64,000 nucleotides of DNA, taken from the NCBI GenBank assembly GCA_963711595.1, contig CAVQER010000011.1:1-64000 (forward strand), in the 5' to 3' direction. Source of the DNA: JAUSIF01 sp963711595 (GTDB lineage Bacteria > Pseudomonadota > Alphaproteobacteria > Rhizobiales > Xanthobacteraceae). Below the pieces are notes generated by a model. The model did not search any database. It saw nothing but the letters and a program-made list of their open reading frames with translations, and had not been told where the DNA came from. Both the position numbers and the translations under genes were made by a program. This document shows positions 10,254 through 18,622 of this stretch, one piece after another (the stretch's first letter is position 1; each line of letters begins with the position of its first letter).

Positions 10254-11201
10254 ATGCTCTCGATCCGTCTTCGTACGCTGGTAGCGCTTGCGGGTATCGC
10301 AGCCACGCTCGCGTTCGTCGCTGTTGAGGCTGATGCCCGGCCGAGAATGAATGCAGGCAGTCGCGGCAACCGCACTTACTCGGCACCGCCCCCGACCACA
10401 ACGGCGCCGAAGGCCGCCCAACCGATCGAGCGTTCGATGGCGCAGCCCGTCCAGCCGGGCGCCGCAACTCCGGCAGCGCCCACTGCGCTCGGTGGATTCT
10501 TCAACCGGCCCGGCCTACTCGGCGGACTCGCCGCCGGCTTCCTTGGAGCCGGTCTGTTCGGGATGCTGTTCGGCTACGGGTTGCTGGGCGGACTTGGCGG
10601 TCTTGCCTCCTTCCTCGGCCTCGTCCTGCAAGTTGGAATCGTCGCCATGATCGCCATGCTCGCGTGGCGCTGGTGGCAGCGCCGTTCGCAGCCCGCATCA
10701 GCCTTCGCCGGCGGCCGGTCGTTGCGCGATGCCGCGCCGAACGAGCGGCCGATGAACTTCGGGGGTCTTGGAGGATCGGTGGCGCCCGTCAGCGACATTC
10801 CGATCGAGGTCAAGCCTGCGGATTTCGACGCCTTCGAGCGGATCCTGGGCGAGGTCCAGACCGCTTACGGAACCGAGGACGTCGGTGCACTGCGCACGCG
10901 CATGACACCCGAGATGCTCTCTTACTACGCTGAAGAGTTGGCGAAGAACTCGAGCCGCGGCGTCATCAACCACATATCTGATGTAAAATTGTTGCAGGGC
11001 GACCTTGCCGAGGCTTGGCGCGAGGGCGACGACGACTATGCGACCGTCGCAATGCGGTACTCGATGGTTGACCGCACCTTAGACCGTGCAAGCGGTGAAC
11101 TCGTCGAGGGCAAAACAGAACCGCAGGAGGCTCGCGAGCTGTGGACGTTCCGGCGCACACGCGGTGGCCAATGGGTGCTGTCGGCGGTCCAGCAGGCCTG
11201 A
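10254..11201 (+). CDS. Tim44-like domain membrane protein
   Basis: The 315-residue product has an N-terminal signal/anchor (residues 5-25), a proline- and threonine-rich linker, a glycine-rich hydrophobic pair (about 80-140, GGLAAGFLGAGLFGMLFGYG and a second helix ending WRWWQRR), and a C-terminal Tim44-like domain (about 175-315; PADFDAFERILGEVQTAY, and a closing WTFRR...WVLSAVQ). In mitochondria this fold tethers import machinery to the inner membrane; bacterial members are inner-membrane proteins of unclear role. No partner gene is close. A short fragment of its coding sequence is echoed downstream at 11276-11300. Confidence 0.82.
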   Translation: MLSIRLRTLVALAGIAATLAFVAVEADARPRMNAGSRGNRTYSAPPPTTTAPKAAQPIERSMAQPVQPGAATPAAPTALGGFFNRPGLLGGLAAGFLGAGLFGMLFGYGLLGGLGGLASFLGLVLQVGIVAMIAMLAWRWWQRRSQPASAFAGGRSLRDAAPNERPMNFGGLGGSVAPVSDIPIEVKPADFDAFERILGEVQTAYGTEDVGALRTRMTPEMLSYYAEELAKNSSRGVINHISDVKLLQGDLAEAWREGDDDYATVAMRYSMVDRTLDRASGELVEGKTEPQEARELWTFRRTRGGQWVLSAVQQA

Positions 11202-11275
11202 GCCAGCCCGCACTTGGAAGCGATTGCAGGGTTCAGCCCGGCCATTGCTTTTAAGACGATTGACGCGACGCGGCC

Positions 11276-11300
11276 TGCGCGATGCCGCGCCGAACGAGCG
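11276..11300 (+). repeat. 25-bp echo of an internal segment of the Tim44-domain gene
   Basis: TGCGCGATGCCGCGCCGAAC and the following GAGCG match 10724-10748 inside the Tim44-domain gene, which encodes LRDAAPNER. Similarity fades out over the next 20 bases. It lies between that gene and the small membrane protein gene, where it codes for nothing apparent. It looks like a short duplication scar. Confidence 0.6.
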
Positions 11301-11341
11301 CGGATGAGCTTCCGCGGTCGGATCGTTGATTGGAGAGAGCC

Positions 11342-11536
11342 ATGAACGACAAGTTATTCCATCTGATAACTGGAATCATTTTCGCACTTGTCGCGCTGTT
11401 ACAAGCCTTGCAACTCTATATGGCTTGGCCAGTGACGATTGGCGGCTGGAATGCGCCAATGTGGATTAGCTGGATTGCCCTCGTTGTCGCTAGTGGCTTG
11501 AGCTATTTCGCCCTAACCCTCAATAGCCGCCAGTGA
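11342..11536 (+). CDS. Small two-helix membrane protein, unknown
   Basis: ATG 11342 follows TGGAGAGA. The 64-residue product has two hydrophobic helices (about 9-29 and 41-60) separated by VTIGGWNAP, and almost no soluble part. It is likely an inner-membrane protein. Short two-helix proteins of this kind are common and mostly uncharacterised. It ends 12 bp before the stop of the convergent dehydrogenase gene. Confidence 0.6.
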   Translation: MNDKLFHLITGIIFALVALLQALQLYMAWPVTIGGWNAPMWISWIALVVASGLSYFALTLNSRQ

Positions 11537-11548
11537 AGCGCTGGTCGA

Positions 11549-12430
11549 TCAGCTCGACGGCGGCTTCGGAATCAGCGAGATGACAGCGGTCCCATCGAGC
11601 TCGCTTTTGCCGGCCGCGACCAGCATGCGGAAAAGCGTCAGCGCCTGCGATGACATCGGCATCGCGAGGTGATGCTGGTGCGCGGCCTCCTGCAGCATCT
11701 CGAGATCCTTCAGGATCTGCCGCGCGTAGCCACGGGGAACGAAATCCTCGTCCACCATGCGGGCGAGCGCGATCGGCAGAAGGTTCGAGCCGGCGTGGCC
11801 GGCGGCCAGCGCTTCGGGAATTTTCTTCGCGTCCACGCCGTAGGCCTGGGCGAGCCGCACGGCTTCGGCGATCACGCAGTAATTCGTCAGCACCAGCGTC
11901 TGGTTGACGAGCTTGGTCGCCTGCCCGGCGCCAACCCCGCCCATATGGGTGAAGGTCCCGAGCTTCTCCATCACGGGCGCCACCTTGCGAATTGCCGCAT
12001 CTTCCCCGCCCGCCATGATGGCGAGCGTGCCCGCCCGCGCCGCGTCGGGCCCGCCCGAGACCGGCGCATCGATGAAGGCCATGCCGGTGCGGGACGCGAG
12101 TATCTCGGCTTGCGCCTTGGTCGCGCCGATCTCGGTGGTGGAGTGATCCACGAGCACCTTGCCGTCGAGCCGGCCGGCCGTGACGACGCCGTTCGCGCCC
12201 GAGACGACATCCTCGACCGCGGCCGTGTTGACGACGCACACCAGCAGGACGTCGGCTTGCTTCGCGACCTCGGCCGCCGACGCCGCCGGCTCGACGCCGT
12301 TGGCTTTCGCGCGCGCGACCTTCGCCGCGTCGATGTCGAAGCCAACGACGCGATGGCCGGTCTCCTTGAGGCGGGCGGTGAAGCCCTGCCCCATCAGGCC
12401 GAGGCCGATGAACCCGATCGTCTGTGTCAT
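11549..12430 (-). CDS. 3-hydroxyisobutyrate-dehydrogenase-family NAD(P)-dependent oxidoreductase
   Basis: The 293-residue product begins IGFIGLGLMGQG (Rossmann motif), has the substrate-binding DAPVSGGPDAARAGTL near 120 and the catalytic Lys in GVGAGQATKLVNQ near 170. The family oxidises beta-hydroxy acids; members include tartronate semialdehyde reductase and L-threonate dehydrogenase (LtnD). The context (GntR regulator, TRAP transporter, and a DUF1537 kinase and class II aldolase 9 kb away) favours a four-carbon acid sugar substrate, an inference. Its ATG overlaps the GntR stop by four bases, so it is last in a minus-strand operon with the transporter. Confidence 0.88.
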   Translation of the reverse strand: MTQTIGFIGLGLMGQGFTARLKETGHRVVGFDIDAAKVARAKANGVEPAASAAEVAKQADVLLVCVVNTAAVEDVVSGANGVVTAGRLDGKVLVDHSTTEIGATKAQAEILASRTGMAFIDAPVSGGPDAARAGTLAIMAGGEDAAIRKVAPVMEKLGTFTHMGGVGAGQATKLVNQTLVLTNYCVIAEAVRLAQAYGVDAKKIPEALAAGHAGSNLLPIALARMVDEDFVPRGYARQILKDLEMLQEAAHQHHLAMPMSSQALTLFRMLVAAGKSELDGTAVISLIPKPPSS

Positions 12431-13161
12431 TGCGCTCCCAGAGGCTTCATGGTGTCGGGGTCGATCCGCAGGCTCGCCGCAAGGCGCACCCAGGAATCGT
12501 CGAGATGTTGCTGCAGCAATGCGCTGAGCGCCTTCGCGTCGCGGCGCTCCAGCGCCGCCATGATCGCCTCGTGATCGGCGACCGCTGCCGCCCAGTTGCC
12601 CGGGACGTCGTTGCCCCGAAAGCGAATCCGCTTCATGCGCGCATGCAGCAGCGCGTGCATCCCTCGCAGCGACTCGTTGCGGGCGATCCGCACGATCGCG
12701 AGATGGATGTCCTGGTTGAGGTGGAAATACTCGGCGCGTTCCTGGCGCCGGTAAAGATCGAGCATCTCGTCGTGCCGGGCGCGGATCGTCTTGATTTCGG
12801 CGTCGGTTGCGTTGGCACAGGCGAGCTCGCCGGCGAGCGCCTCCAGCCGCGCGATCACCCGCAGCATGTCGCGCGCCGCGGCGGGTCCGATCCGGCTCAC
12901 CACCGCTCCCCGGTTGGGGAGGATCTCGACCAGCCCCTCGACTGCCAGCACCTTGAAGGCTTCGCGCAAGGGCGTGCGCGACACCCCGAGCTGATCGCAA
13001 AGCTCGCGCTCGACGATGCGGCTTCCCTCCGGCAGCTCGCCCGCGGCGATGAGGTCGCGCAGCCGCGCCGTTACCGCTTCGTGCAGCGAGCGCCATTCGA
13101 TCGGGCCGCCGGCGTCGATCTCGCGCGTTGCTTCGGTTTGGGTCGTGGTCGCCATTTTCAT
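12427..13161 (-). CDS. GntR-family regulator, FCD (FadR-type) effector domain
   Basis: The 244-residue product has an N-terminal winged helix (about 22-90; LRDLIAAGELPEGSRIVERELCDQLGVSRTPLREAFKVLAVEGLV, given here only as the type of motif by its core SRTPLREA) and a C-terminal all-helical FCD domain with HLNQDIHLAI and a VADHEAI histidine likely to bind metal or acid. It overlaps by four bases both the transporter gene upstream and the dehydrogenase gene downstream, so it is autoregulated with them. A probable ligand is the acid taken up by the adjacent TRAP system. Candidate operator: the palindrome at 16069-16078. Confidence 0.9.
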   Translation of the reverse strand: MKMATTTQTEATREIDAGGPIEWRSLHEAVTARLRDLIAAGELPEGSRIVERELCDQLGVSRTPLREAFKVLAVEGLVEILPNRGAVVSRIGPAAARDMLRVIARLEALAGELACANATDAEIKTIRARHDEMLDLYRRQERAEYFHLNQDIHLAIVRIARNESLRGMHALLHARMKRIRFRGNDVPGNWAAAVADHEAIMAALERRDAKALSALLQQHLDDSWVRLAASLRIDPDTMKPLGAQ

Positions 13162-14438
13162 CGCATCATCATGGGTATCCAGATCGACAGGATCGGAAAC
13201 AGAGAGAGCAACGCAAGCGTGATCAAGAGCGGCGGATAGAACGGCAGCATCGCGTGGAGCAGCCGCATCATCGAAACCCCTGTCATGCTGGACAAGAGGA
13301 ACAGCGACAGCCCGAAGGGCGGCGTGATGGTGCCAATCATCAGGTTGAAGATGATGACGATGCCGAGATGGATCGGGTCGACCCCTGCCGCCACCACCGG
13401 CGGCGCGATGATCGGCACCAGCAGCAGCGTCGCCGTCGTGGAGTCAATGAACATGCCGGCAATGAAGAAGATGACATTGACGATCAGGAGCATCATCAGC
13501 GGGTCGGTCGTGATGCCCTTGAACCATGCGTCGAAGAATTGCGGCACCTGCTCGACCGCCAGGATCCAGCCGAACATCGCGGCGGCGCCGACGATGATGA
13601 GCACGGCTGCCGTGGTGCGGACGGTGTGAACCGCCGCCTGCCGAATGAAGCCGAGGTTTATCTCGCGATAGAAGACGAAGCCGATAAGAAGGATGTAGCC
13701 AACGCAGATCGCGGAGGCTTCAGTGGGCGTGAAGAAGCCCGACAACATGCCGCCCACGAGGACAAACGGCGTCATCAAGGCGGGCGCGGCCGGCACGAAC
13801 GAATTCCACAATTCCTTCAGCGTCGGCCAACGTTTGGAGCGCGGATAGCCCCGCACGATGCTGACGATCGCGGTCGCGATCATCAACATGACAACGCAGA
13901 TTAGTGCCGGGACGATGCCGGCGACGAGGAGCTGAAGGGCCGAGATCGAGGTCGCCGCCGCATAGATGATGATCGGGATCGAGGGCGGGAAGATCGGCCC
14001 GACGATCGCGGACGCGCCGGTGAGCGCCGCCGCGAACGGCACGGGAAAGCCCTCATCCTTCATGGCCTTGATCTCGATCTTGCCGATGCCGCCGACATCG
14101 GCGAGTGCTGCTCCGGACACGCCGGAGAATATGAGACTGCCGACGATATTGACCTGCGCCAGTCCACCCGGCAGACGGCCCGCGAGCGTGTTGGAGAAAT
14201 GATAGATCCGGTTCGTGACGCCGCCGGCGTTCATCAGATTGCCGACGAGGATGAAGACCGGAACGGCGACGAGCGGGAAGGAGTCGAGCGCGTACAGCAC
14301 GCGCTGCCCGATGGTCGCGAGCGGGATGTCCGTCCACCAGATATAGGCGAGCGAGGGAATGAGGATCGCGAAGACCACCGGAAAGCCGACGACGAACAGC
14401 GCGAAAAACGCGACCAGAACGACGGAGCCGAGTTCCAT
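13158..14438 (-). CDS. dctM: TRAP transporter large permease (DctM)
   Basis: A 426-residue polytopic membrane protein with the DctM signature regions: an N-terminal FPVVFAILIPSLAYI, a central VGSLIFSGVSGAALADVGG, and a conserved PPSIPIIIYAAATSIS. It forms the Na+-coupled channel subunit that, with the small DctQ subunit, accepts substrate from the periplasmic DctP. The operon order is dctP-dctQ-dctM-gntR-dehydrogenase on the minus strand, with a 9-bp gap to dctQ and a 4-bp overlap with the regulator. Confidence 0.94.
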   Translation of the reverse strand: MELGSVVLVAFFALFVVGFPVVFAILIPSLAYIWWTDIPLATIGQRVLYALDSFPLVAVPVFILVGNLMNAGGVTNRIYHFSNTLAGRLPGGLAQVNIVGSLIFSGVSGAALADVGGIGKIEIKAMKDEGFPVPFAAALTGASAIVGPIFPPSIPIIIYAAATSISALQLLVAGIVPALICVVMLMIATAIVSIVRGYPRSKRWPTLKELWNSFVPAAPALMTPFVLVGGMLSGFFTPTEASAICVGYILLIGFVFYREINLGFIRQAAVHTVRTTAAVLIIVGAAAMFGWILAVEQVPQFFDAWFKGITTDPLMMLLIVNVIFFIAGMFIDSTTATLLLVPIIAPPVVAAGVDPIHLGIVIIFNLMIGTITPPFGLSLFLLSSMTGVSMMRLLHAMLPFYPPLLITLALLSLFPILSIWIPMMMR

Positions 14439-14447
14439 CGCGCGGCC

Positions 14448-15011
14448 TCAGAAGATGCCGGGGCCGGCGTCGACCGGCGGATCGGAGCGGCGCAACGCGT
14501 AGTAAATGTAGCCGAGCGCCGCGGCCGCGAAGCCGATCAACATCGGCGACGCGAACAGCCAGAACGGGATGTCGAGCACCGAGGTGCGGGTACCCATGCT
14601 GCGCAGGATCGACAGCAGGCCGGCGTAGGCGATGCAGGCAACCGACACGCCGGAAACAAAGAGAATGACTCTTTCGAGCCCGATGCGGACGCGACGAGGC
14701 AGCTGATCGATGAACTCGGCGAGCCGGATCTGTTCGTTCGTCGCGATCAACAGTGGCGCACCGAAGAACACCGTGATGATGAGCCCCCAGCGCGTTCCCT
14801 CCTCAAGTCCGATGATCGGGGCATTGAAGAAGTCACGCATGAAGACCTGGGTCGCCGGCAGCACCACGAGCGAGAACAACGCGAGCACCGCGACCGTCCC
14901 CAGCGCGCGCTCGATCATTCGCCAGACGTGGCCCAAGAAGACCTGGCCCAAGAGAGGAGCCTCCCCTGAAGGTTTTTCGCCGGAGCGGAAACCACTCCGG
15001 CGCCTCGGCAA
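14448..15011 (-). CDS. dctQ: TRAP transporter small permease (DctQ)
   Basis: About 155-187 residues with four membrane helices and the DctQ-type middle segment LEEGTRWGLIITVFFGAPLL. The start is uncertain. The longest reading begins at TTG 15011, but the first 30 residues run through a strong hairpin and look non-coding. A GGGGAGG about 14961-14967 on the minus strand lies six bases before a TTG near 14954, and ATG 14918 (MIERALGT) is a third choice. Partner of the DctM just downstream. Confidence 0.85.
   Translation of the reverse strand: MPRRRSGFRSGEKPSGEAPLLGQVFLGHVWRMIERALGTVAVLALFSLVVLPATQVFMRDFFNAPIIGLEEGTRWGLIITVFFGAPLLIATNEQIRLAEFIDQLPRRVRIGLERVILFVSGVSVACIAYAGLLSILRSMGTRTSVLDIPFWLFASPMLIGFAAAALGYIYYALRRSDPPVDAGPGIF
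14978..15002 (-). promoter_or_regulatory. Intercistronic hairpin between dctP and dctQ
   Basis: CGCCGGAG and CTCCGGCG pair around a 9-base loop. It follows the dctP stop by 15 bases and precedes the likely dctQ ribosome site. No T run follows on the minus strand, so it is more likely an mRNA-stabilising or attenuating element that raises binding-protein output over permease. Confidence 0.6.
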
Positions 15012-15017
15012 AACCGG

Positions 15018-16025
15018 CTACTTCACCGCGTCGAGCTTGACGAAATAGTCCTTCCAGTTCGGATAGTCGGTCAGGATCTGCTTGGTGACGGAATCGCGAA
15101 AGCCTTTCAGGTCGAGACCGCTCTTCTCGTCGATGATGGTGACGCCGTTCTTCTTCAGGGTTTCGATCTCGCCCGCCTCGGCGTCCTTCGCCCATTGCAA
15201 CGAGCGCTTGCCCACCTCGTCGAAGGCTTCCTGCATCAGCTTACGGTCGGCTTCGGGAATCGAGGTCCAGCTCTTCTCGTTCACGAAGACCGCGAGCACC
15301 GACTCCATGTGGCTCGTCATCATGACGAACTTGTTGGCCTCCCACATCTTCCGGGCAATGTAGTTATTGAGCGGGTTTTCCTGGCCTTCGACCAGTCCGG
15401 TCATCAGGGCCGGCATGATCTCGGAAATCTCGACCGGGGTCGGGACTGCACCCATGCCCTTGATCATCGAATTCCAGAGCGGCGTCGGCACCGCGCGGAA
15501 CTTCTTGCCCTGCATGTCCTTCGGCGAGTAGACCGCGTAACGCGCAGAGAGCTGGCGGGCGCCGCGATAAAAATTCGCCACGATCCGGACGCTGCCTTGT
15601 TTGACGAGCTTCTCGTTGATCTCTTTCATCACCGGCGAATTCGCCTCGCTCGTCGCCTTCATGGCGTGCTCCGGGTCGCGGAACACGAACGGCGCGTTGA
15701 AGACCGCGACGTCCTTCTCGATGCGGTCGAGTGAAGAGAAGTCGTGGTGGCCCATCTGGATCGAGCCGATGCGCACGCCGTCCACCATCTCCGCGAGGTT
15801 GCCGAGCTGCGAGCCCGGGAACACCCGGATCTCGACGCGGCCTTGAGTTTTCTCGCCCACGAGCTTGGCGAGCTCGGCGGCATAGCGGGTCTGCGATTCC
15901 CCTTCCGCACCCACGTGGGCGTAACGGAGCGTGACCTTTTGCTGAGCGAAGGCTTGCTGAGCGAAGGTCTGGGTCGAAAGCGCGACGGCGGCCGCCAGCG
16001 CCATGAGGCGCAATGCAATGTTCAT
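15018..16025 (-). CDS. dctP: TRAP transporter substrate-binding protein (DctP)
   Basis: ATG 16025 follows GGGAGGAAAC and starts a signal peptide (MNIALRLMALAAAVALSTQTFA). The 335-residue protein has the DctP core: RYAHVGAEGESQT, ELAKLVGEKTQGRVEIRVFPGSQLGN, and the substrate-carboxylate Arg region KKFRAVPTPLW with VEGQENP near residue 210. It captures an organic acid in the periplasm for the DctQM permease. The divergent neighbour is a PdxA2-like dehydrogenase of acid sugar catabolism, so a hydroxylated short-chain acid is a reasonable ligand. The long upstream frame to 17543 is a shadow. Confidence 0.93.
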   Translation of the reverse strand: MNIALRLMALAAAVALSTQTFAQQAFAQQKVTLRYAHVGAEGESQTRYAAELAKLVGEKTQGRVEIRVFPGSQLGNLAEMVDGVRIGSIQMGHHDFSSLDRIEKDVAVFNAPFVFRDPEHAMKATSEANSPVMKEINEKLVKQGSVRIVANFYRGARQLSARYAVYSPKDMQGKKFRAVPTPLWNSMIKGMGAVPTPVEISEIMPALMTGLVEGQENPLNNYIARKMWEANKFVMMTSHMESVLAVFVNEKSWTSIPEADRKLMQEAFDEVGKRSLQWAKDAEAGEIETLKKNGVTIIDEKSGLDLKGFRDSVTKQILTDYPNWKDYFVKLDAVK

Positions 16026-16068
16026 CGTTTCCTCCCGAGACGTTGTCGGTTCTTGCGAGGTTATGTCC

Positions 16069-16078
16069 CTCGTACGAG
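16069..16078. promoter_or_regulatory. Palindrome CTCGTACGAG, possible GntR operator
   Basis: A perfect 10-bp palindrome centred on GTAC, in the 120-bp gap between the divergent dctP and pdxA-like genes. FadR-subfamily GntR proteins often bind palindromes with central GTAC or GTnnAC. The same decamer also occurs by chance inside the acyl-CoA dehydrogenase coding region, so the evidence is weak. Confidence 0.3.
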
Positions 16079-16145
16079 AGATTGCTGGACCCTCTGATTG
16101 AATGCAATATGCAAGTCGTCGCCGGGTCGGCGCGGAGACAAAAAT

Positions 16146-17153
16146 ATGGAAACGCCTCGGATCGGAATCGCGATGGGCGATCCGGCGGGTGTCAGCCCGG
16201 AACTGCTGGCGAAGCTGCTTGCGCGCTCGGACTTGATGGGACGCGCCGCGGTTGCGGTGTTCGGGGACCGGCGGGTGTTGGCCGAAGGGGAGAAGGTCGC
16301 GGGGATCACGCTCGACCTCGCTGCCGCGACCTCGCCCGAGCATGCCCAGGCCGGACGACCGGCCTTTATCGACCTGAAGCATCTCGACCCTGCCCGCATC
16401 ATCCGCGGTGAGCCGAGCGCCGAGGGCGGCGCCTTCGCGATAAGGAATTTTTCCGAGGTGCTGCTCGCGGCCAAGGCCGGCAAGCTCGACGGCGTGATGT
16501 TCACCCCGTTCAACAAGCTCGCGCTCAAGCGCGGCGGCAATCCGTACCCGGACGAGATCCGATGGGCTGCCGACGTGTTGCAATGGAGCGGCCGGTGCAG
16601 CGAATACAACAAGCTCGACAATCTCTGGAACGCACGCGTGACCTCGCATGAGCCGATGCGCGAGGTCGCGGACCTGCTCACCCGCGAGCGGATCGTCACC
16701 GCAATCGAGGACACCTTCGCGACGTTGCGCGCGGCCGGCATTGAACAGCCCCGGCTCGCGGTCGCCGGCTACAACCCGCACGCGGGTGAAGGTGGCCTGT
16801 TCGGTCGCGAGGAGATCGACAGCATCGGTCCCGCCGTCGAGGAGGCGAGGAAGCGCGGGCTCAGCGCCGAAGGGCCGTTCCCGGCCGACACGGTCTGGAT
16901 CAAGGCAAGGCGGGGTGACTACGACGTCGTGCTCTCCATGTATCACGACCAGGGCCAGATCGCGCTCAAGCTGCTCGGCTTCGAACGCGGGGTCACCATC
17001 CTGGGCGGCTTTCCGATCCCGATCGCGACGCCGGCACATGGCACGGCCTACGACATCGCCGGAAAAGGTATTGCGGACCCGTCCGCCACCATCCGAGCGT
17101 TCGAGACCGTGGTGGCGATGAGTGCGCGCAAGCGCGCGAAAGCCGCGGCCTGA
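16146..17153 (+). CDS. PdxA-family dehydrogenase, probable 4-phospho-threonate/erythronate type (PdxA2)
   Basis: ATG 16146 follows CGGAGAC; the upstream extension is rejected. The 335-residue product opens RIGIAMGDPAGVSPEL, the PdxA signature, and carries the metal-binding histidines in VTSHEPMR and SMYHDQGQ and the closing PAHGTAYDIAGKG. PdxA proper makes the pyridoxal precursor; the PdxA2 branch oxidises 4-phospho-D-threonate/erythronate, which then loses CO2 to give dihydroxyacetone phosphate. Location beside a TRAP system and near a DUF1537 kinase, the known partner of PdxA2, favours the second role. The amidohydrolase follows 14 bp later, so they are likely one transcript. Confidence 0.85.
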   Translation: METPRIGIAMGDPAGVSPELLAKLLARSDLMGRAAVAVFGDRRVLAEGEKVAGITLDLAAATSPEHAQAGRPAFIDLKHLDPARIIRGEPSAEGGAFAIRNFSEVLLAAKAGKLDGVMFTPFNKLALKRGGNPYPDEIRWAADVLQWSGRCSEYNKLDNLWNARVTSHEPMREVADLLTRERIVTAIEDTFATLRAAGIEQPRLAVAGYNPHAGEGGLFGREEIDSIGPAVEEARKRGLSAEGPFPADTVWIKARRGDYDVVLSMYHDQGQIALKLLGFERGVTILGGFPIPIATPAHGTAYDIAGKGIADPSATIRAFETVVAMSARKRAKAAA

Positions 17154-17167
17154 CACGGACAGCTCCT

Positions 17168-18081
17168 GTGGCGGACGAAGGCGAGTTCCCAGATCGTCGA
17201 CGCGCATCACCATCTTTGGGATCTCGGCCGCAATCCCTATCCGTGGCTGCAGGATCCGGAACCGATTCCGTTCCGCTACGGCGACTACACGGCGCTGAAG
17301 CGCGACTACCTGCCGGCCGACTACCGGCGCGACAGCGCCGGCTTCAACATCGTCAAGACCGTGCACATGGAGGCCGAGTGGGAGCGGCGCGATCCTGCCG
17401 CCGAAACGCGCTGGCTCACGAAGGTGAACGCCGCGCACGGATTCCCGAACGCGTTCGTCGGGCATGCCGAGCCGCACCGCGCAGACATTGCCGAGGTGCT
17501 GGCGGCGCATGCCGAGTACCCGCTGGTGCGCGGCATCCGTCACAAGCCTGCGTCATGCACCCTCGCCCGCCGATGCGCAGCGCGGCGCCCCGGGCTCGAT
17601 GGACGATGAAACCTGGCGGCGCGGCTATGCACTGCTTGAGCGCTACGGCTTCTCGTACGATCTGCAGACGCCTTGGTGGCATCTCGACGCCGCCGCGCAG
17701 CTTGCGCGCGACTTTCCGCGCACAACGCTCATCCTCAATCACACCGGCCTGCCGGCCGACCGCTCGGTCGAAGGTCTCGCCGGGTGGCGGCGTGCGATGG
17801 AAATGCTCGCCCGCGAGCCCAATGCGGCGCTGAAGATTTCCGGACTTGGTCAGCGGGGCCTGCCTTGGACGCTCGAAGCGAACGGCCCCGTCATCCGTGA
17901 TGCGATAGCGATCTTCGGCGCGGCGCGCTGCATGTTTGCGAGCAATTTTCCCGTCGATAGCCTGGCGGGATCTTTCCAGACGATATTTCGAGGGTTCCGT
18001 GACGCCACGGCGAAAGAGACGCCAGAGAACCAGCGCAAACTCTTTCATGACAACGCCGTCCGGATTTATCGCCTGAGTTGA
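17168..18081 (+). pseudogene. COG3618 amidohydrolase (lactonase-like), two apparent frameshifts
   Basis: The protein begins with the metal motif IVDAHHHLWDLGRNPYPWLQ and continues through MEAEWERRDP and GHAEPHRADI to VRGIRHKPA, then resumes in another frame with SPADAQRGAPGSMDDETW, a conserved ILNHTGLPADRS and the C-terminal MFASNFPVD. This is the COG3618 TIM-barrel family, which includes lactonases for sugar acids. One extra base in the CCC at 17188-17190 separates GTG 17168 from the main frame, and one extra T near 17556 splits the middle. A lactonase would feed the acid-sugar pathway next to the PdxA2-like enzyme. Real inactivation and sequence error cannot be told apart here. Confidence 0.8.
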
Positions 18082-18089
18082 CTGTTTGA

Positions 18090-18407
18090 CTATTTGTTTT
18101 TCTTTTCGAGCAGGAGCGTCGCTTCCTGCCGGAGAGCAGGCAGAATCCGATCGGCGATCTTCTCAAGAAACCACGGAAGCATGAGTTCCAGGCGAAGCTC
18201 CTGGTCGAGAACATCGATTGAGCCAGCCGCCGTCTGCCCCAAAGCGCGCACTTGGAACCTCACGCGGTCACCATCCCAAGTCGTCGACTCTATGCTCAAG
18301 AGACGAGCGAAGCCCGTGCGTGCGCGTCCAAAACCTTCCCGGAGGCGGCGCGAAGCTTCTGCCTTGCCGAGGCGGTGCGGGATGAAAACCACAATCGGCG
18401 CGCTCAT
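18090..18407 (-). CDS. Polyhydroxyalkanoic acid system family protein (copy 2)
   Basis: A 105-residue paralogue of the protein at 3984-4295, about 80% identical. It shares IPHRLGKAEASRRL, WDGDRVRFQVRALGQ and LPWFLEKIADRI. ATG 18407 aligns with the start of copy 1, so the longer frame to 18485 is rejected. Unlike copy 1 it has no PHA gene beside it; it sits convergent with the amidohydrolase gene, 8 bp apart, in the middle of the catabolic region. Role at the PHA granule is by family association only. Confidence 0.82.
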   Translation of the reverse strand: MSAPIVVFIPHRLGKAEASRRLREGFGRARTGFARLLSIESTTWDGDRVRFQVRALGQTAAGSIDVLDQELRLELMLPWFLEKIADRILPALRQEATLLLEKKNK

Positions 18408-18622
18408 TTCTGCCGCCCGAACTCGCTGTTCATATTCATGGCCGCGAAGATGGGTATGGCCAAACCGCTTCGCAAGAAGGCTCAAGTAGTCGAAATCGCC
18501 GATCGCCTTCGTCGAGCGCTCGCGTGGCGCAATGCCGAGTCGCCGATCGAGATCGTCGGATAAGCTTCCGAACGCGCACCGTACGGGAAGGCGGAGATTT
18601 GATGGCGACGAATAGGGTGGCG
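18408..18622. other. Short non-coding stretch with one weak 41-codon open frame
   Basis: ATG 18438 to TAA 18563 on the plus strand would give a basic peptide (KPLRKKAQVVEIADRLRRAL). It has no ribosome site and no recognised family, so it is not called a gene. Nothing else seen. Confidence 0.25.

Noticed and set aside
13158..13904. A plus-strand frame rich in His, Arg, Asp and Gln antisense to dctM
   Set aside because: Charged shadow sequence typical of the antisense of hydrophobic codons.
15018..17543. An 841-codon minus-strand open frame covering DctP and more
   Set aside because: Only 15018-16025 codes for DctP. The upstream part is antisense to the intact PdxA-like gene and the amidohydrolase and lacks protein-family features.
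18438..18563. A 41-codon basic open frame
   Set aside because: No ribosome site or family; likely chance.
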